The notes beneath the pieces are model-generated. The model was given only the letters and a program-made list of their open reading frames with translations, did no database searches and was not told the origin of the DNA. This document shows positions 61,936 through 64,000 of a stretch of DNA of 64,000 bases, piece by piece. This DNA comes from Aurantimicrobium minutum (lineage in GTDB: Bacteria; Actinomycetota; Actinomycetes; Actinomycetales; Microbacteriaceae): contig NZ_AP017457.1 of assembly GCF_002355535.1 (NCBI RefSeq), positions 806,001-870,000 on the forward strand, written 5' to 3'. The position numbers were made by a program, and so were the translations under genes. Each line of letters starts with the position of its first letter. Position 1 is the first letter of the stretch.

Positions 61936-62727
61936 ATGAGTATCGAAAAAATTGACCTCACCCAGCGTCTCGCTGGCAAGGTTGCTGTCATTACCGGTGG
62001 TGCAAGTGGTATCGGTTTTGCCACCGCAAAGCGCTTTGCAGCTGAAGGCGCAACAGTTGTCATCGGCGACATGGATCCCGTATCTGGCGAGAAAGCGGCA
62101 GCTGAAGTTGGTGGCCTGTTTGTTCTCGTAAACGTTACAGACGAGGATCAGGTTAACAACCTCTTCGATACTGCATTCAAGGTTTATGGCTCGGTCGATA
62201 TTGCCTTCAACAACGCAGGCATTTCTCCTCCCGACGATGACTCCATCGAAACAACCGAACTTCCTGCTTGGAACAAGGTTCAGGATGTCAACCTCAAGTC
62301 TGTGTACCTGTGTTCTCGTGCTGCACTGCGCCATATGGTCAAGCAGCAAAGCGGATCAATCATCAACACCGCATCCTTTGTTGCCGTGATGGGTTCTGCA
62401 ACCTCTCAGATCTCCTACACCGCGTCCAAGGGTGGTGTCCTTGCAATGAGTCGTGAACTGGGTGTCCAGTTTGCTCGCCAGGGAATCCGCGTTAACGCAC
62501 TGTGCCCTGGGCCGGTGAACACTCCCCTGCTTCAGGAACTCTTTGCTAAGGACCCCGAGCGGGCACAGCGTCGTCTGGTTCACATCCCTATCGGCCGCTT
62601 CGCCAAGCCGGAAGAACTGGCTGCAGCCGTCGCATTCTTGGCAAGTGATGACTCCTCCTTCATCACAGGATCAACATTCCTGGTTGATGGCGGAATTTCA
62701 TCTGCTTACGTCACTCCTCTGGACTAA
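61936..62727 (+). CDS. Short-chain dehydrogenase/reductase
   Basis: The 263-residue classical SDR has the NAD site ITGGASGIGFATAKRF (TGxxxGIG), an Asp (GDMDP) after beta-2 that favours NAD+, NNAG, catalytic SYTASK with Tyr and Lys, and the C-terminal GSTFLVDGG. CAAAGGAGAAAACA precedes the ATG. In context it is a candidate alcohol dehydrogenase that oxidises the hydroxyl of a gamma-glutamyl-amino-alcohol to the aldehyde used by the upstream ALDH. This role is inference from position. Confidence 0.92.
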   Translation: MSIEKIDLTQRLAGKVAVITGGASGIGFATAKRFAAEGATVVIGDMDPVSGEKAAAEVGGLFVLVNVTDEDQVNNLFDTAFKVYGSVDIAFNNAGISPPDDDSIETTELPAWNKVQDVNLKSVYLCSRAALRHMVKQQSGSIINTASFVAVMGSATSQISYTASKGGVLAMSRELGVQFARQGIRVNALCPGPVNTPLLQELFAKDPERAQRRLVHIPIGRFAKPEELAAAVAFLASDDSSFITGSTFLVDGGISSAYVTPLD

Positions 62728-62737
62728 ACCACCTCCA

Positions 62738-63508
62738 ATGTCTCCAGAGCTTCACTCCGAACAGGCCGTCGCAGCAAATCCTCTCAACGGGGATTTGTTA
62801 CTACGGCCTGTTCGTGGTGGAAACACCTATGAAGAAACTGTGGAGCGACTTCTTCAAACTATTCGCTTAGGTCTTGCACTTCCCGGGGCACAGTTTCCTC
62901 CCGAGCGAGAACTTGCCGCGATGCTTGAGGTCAGCCGTGACACCGTTCGCTTAGCGATCTCTGCGCTGGTTGATGCTGGTTATCTTTTCGTCAAACGCGG
63001 TCGTTATGGCGGAACTTTCGTGGCGGAAAATCTGCCCAGCCAACCCCTTCGAATGGGTCGTGATGGTGAGCTCACCCATAATGTCGAGTTCACACACGAT
63101 GAACTCGAGGATGCCCTCATCTTGCGTGAAATTTTGGAGTGTGGCGCCGCCGAGTTCGCTGCTGTTCGAAGCTTGACCTCGGTTGAAAGAGAACAGCTCT
63201 GGGCAGTGTTAAAGGAAACTTCTCTGTCTACGGCAGAGAACTACCGCATGCTCGATTCCAGACTGCATTTGCTCATTGCAGAGCTCACTGGCTCACCCTC
63301 GTTACTCTCCGAGGTTGCCTCCTCACGCATGCGGATCAACGAATTGCTCGATGGTATTCCTTTGCTGGCACCAAACATCTCCCACTCCAACGAACAGCAC
63401 GAGGCAATCGTGTTGGCCATTTTGACGGGTGATTCGGAAAAGGCACGTGCTGCGATGGCTGATCACGTTTCAGGTTCCGCTGCGCTTCTTCGCGGCTTCC
63501 TCGGTTAG
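62738..63508 (+). CDS. FadR-type GntR transcriptional regulator
   Basis: The 256-residue protein has a winged-helix domain (about 30-100, with PPERELAAMLEVSRDTVRLA and KRGRYGGTFVAE) and a C-terminal helical FCD ligand domain from about residue 115 (DALILREILECGAAEFA, later HLLIAELTG and HEAIVLAILTGD). Such regulators are usually repressors released by a pathway intermediate. It follows the SDR by 10 bp and is the likely regulator of the whole locus. ATG 62738 starts after the SDR stop; the longer frame lies inside it and is rejected. Confidence 0.93.
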   Translation: MSPELHSEQAVAANPLNGDLLLRPVRGGNTYEETVERLLQTIRLGLALPGAQFPPERELAAMLEVSRDTVRLAISALVDAGYLFVKRGRYGGTFVAENLPSQPLRMGRDGELTHNVEFTHDELEDALILREILECGAAEFAAVRSLTSVEREQLWAVLKETSLSTAENYRMLDSRLHLLIAELTGSPSLLSEVASSRMRINELLDGIPLLAPNISHSNEQHEAIVLAILTGDSEKARAAMADHVSGSAALLRGFLG

Positions 63509-63580
63509 CTCCGTATGAGATGTCGCATGTGCGGGCTCGAAAAGTCCTGGCAGCACCTGTTTTCATGGCAGAGTGAGTAA

Positions 63581-64000
63581 GTGAGCGAACACAAAGGCAC
63601 CTTAGGTATTGCGCAAGGAACCGCTCTCTACATTGCCAGCGTTCTCGGCACCGGAATTTTGGTTTTGCCTGGTTTGGCCGCACAGGTTGCAGGACCCGCC
63701 TCAATTCTTTCGGTTGCCATCATCTTCTTTCTTTCCATCCCCCTGGCTGGAACCTTTGCCGCTTTAGCTGCTCGCTATCCAGACTCTGGTGGTGTTGCCA
63801 GTTATGTGCGCAAATCGATGGGTAACACCTGGGCACGCGTAGCTGGGTATCTTTTCTACTTCGGTGTTGCTGCTGGCGAGCCGGTGGTCGCGGTGATGGG
63901 TGCTGAATATGTCATTGCTATTACTGGCGCTGACCGTGCTCTACTGCCATTAGTTGCCGGGGTGTTGTTCTTAGTTCCTTTCACCCTCAACCTGTTCGGA
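63581..64000 (+). CDS. APC superfamily carrier, N-terminal part (cut by window end)
   Basis: The frame from GTG 63581 (SEHKGTLGIAQGTALYIASV) is open to the window end, 140 codons. Helices begin with LGTGILVLPGLAAQVAGPAS and the family motif ARYPDSGGVASYVRKSMG. It resembles the YjeH-like amino-acid efflux branch of APC carriers more than the ethanolamine permease at 56650. It lies 72 bp downstream of the regulator on the same strand and may belong to the same locus, possibly exporting an amino acid end product. No ribosome site is clear, so the start is provisional. Confidence 0.8.
   Translation, partial: MSEHKGTLGIAQGTALYIASVLGTGILVLPGLAAQVAGPASILSVAIIFFLSIPLAGTFAALAARYPDSGGVASYVRKSMGNTWARVAGYLFYFGVAAGEPVVAVMGAEYVIAITGADRALLPLVAGVLFLVPFTLNLFG

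Noticed and set aside
56650-63508. Standard Puu putrescine pathway
   Set aside because: No PuuB-type FAD amine oxidase is present, the permease is of ethanolamine type, and an SDR takes the oxidase place. A polyamine substrate is not fully excluded.

Overview
The window reads as chromosome of a small-genome, medium-GC actinobacterium, most likely Microbacteriaceae and plausibly a freshwater Aurantimicrobium/Luna-type lineage. Grounds: hand-counted lines lie near 45-57% GC; marker genes include a group II truncated haemoglobin, GlgE, EttA, DivIVA-domain repeat proteins and the rpsB-tsf-pyrH-frr-cdsA and rpsO-pnp-M16 peptidase-dapB orders; genes are tightly packed with many TAATG and ATGA junctions; and many genes start 6-7 nt after a TANNNT box, the actinobacterial leaderless pattern. 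The genus is an inference. No insertion sequence, prophage, CRISPR array or rRNA was seen.

Layout: 1-6.7 kb, pepN tail, MscS channel, glbO, tesB thioesterase, Rieske lipoprotein, hotdog thioesterase, ettA, a lipoprotein and ssb. 6.8-12.2 kb, msrA and an EamA transporter from a shared divergent promoter, a CNNM/CorC protein, tRNA-Arg(TCT), succinate-semialdehyde dehydrogenase, orn, tRNA-His(GTG). 12.3-18 kb, small unknowns, then a TPP-riboswitch-controlled ECF transporter (ykoE-ykoD-ykoC order) for a thiamine precursor, whose riboswitch begins inside the 3' end of dinB. 18-26 kb, gatCAB, ligA, mnmA and a cysteine desulfurase. 26-32.3 kb, the alpha-glucan genes glgX-glgE-glgB. 32.3-40 kb, envelope and cell-shape genes (CnoX-like thioredoxin, a bipartite membrane protein, two DivIVA-type proteins, AI-2E family protein, lytic transglycosylase-like protein). 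39.9-44.1 kb, cdsA, frr, pyrH, tsf, rpsB. 44.3-56.6 kb, MFS pump, M23-type protein, TPR protein, dapB, histidine phosphatase, M16 peptidase, aldo/keto reductase, pnp, rpsO, three tandem DUF805 genes, DUF167, an esterase and an FKBP.

56.6-64 kb is the most interesting accessory locus: an ethanolamine-type APC permease divergent from a glutamine-synthetase-like ligase, a gamma-glutamyl hydrolase (PuuD-like), an aldehyde dehydrogenase, a short-chain dehydrogenase, a FadR/GntR regulator and a second APC carrier cut by the window end. It can be read as a gamma-glutamylated amino-alcohol route: ethanolamine is capped by glutamate, its alcohol is oxidised in two steps, and the product is uncapped to glycine and glutamate. 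The route is inferred; the gene families are seen directly.

Regulatory features worth noting: at least eight start codons placed 6-7 nt behind TANNNT boxes, two symmetric TANNNTA sites serving divergent genes, a riboswitch that contains the dinB stop codon within its conserved CTGAGA element, and strong hairpin terminators that were duplicated along with the DUF805 genes.
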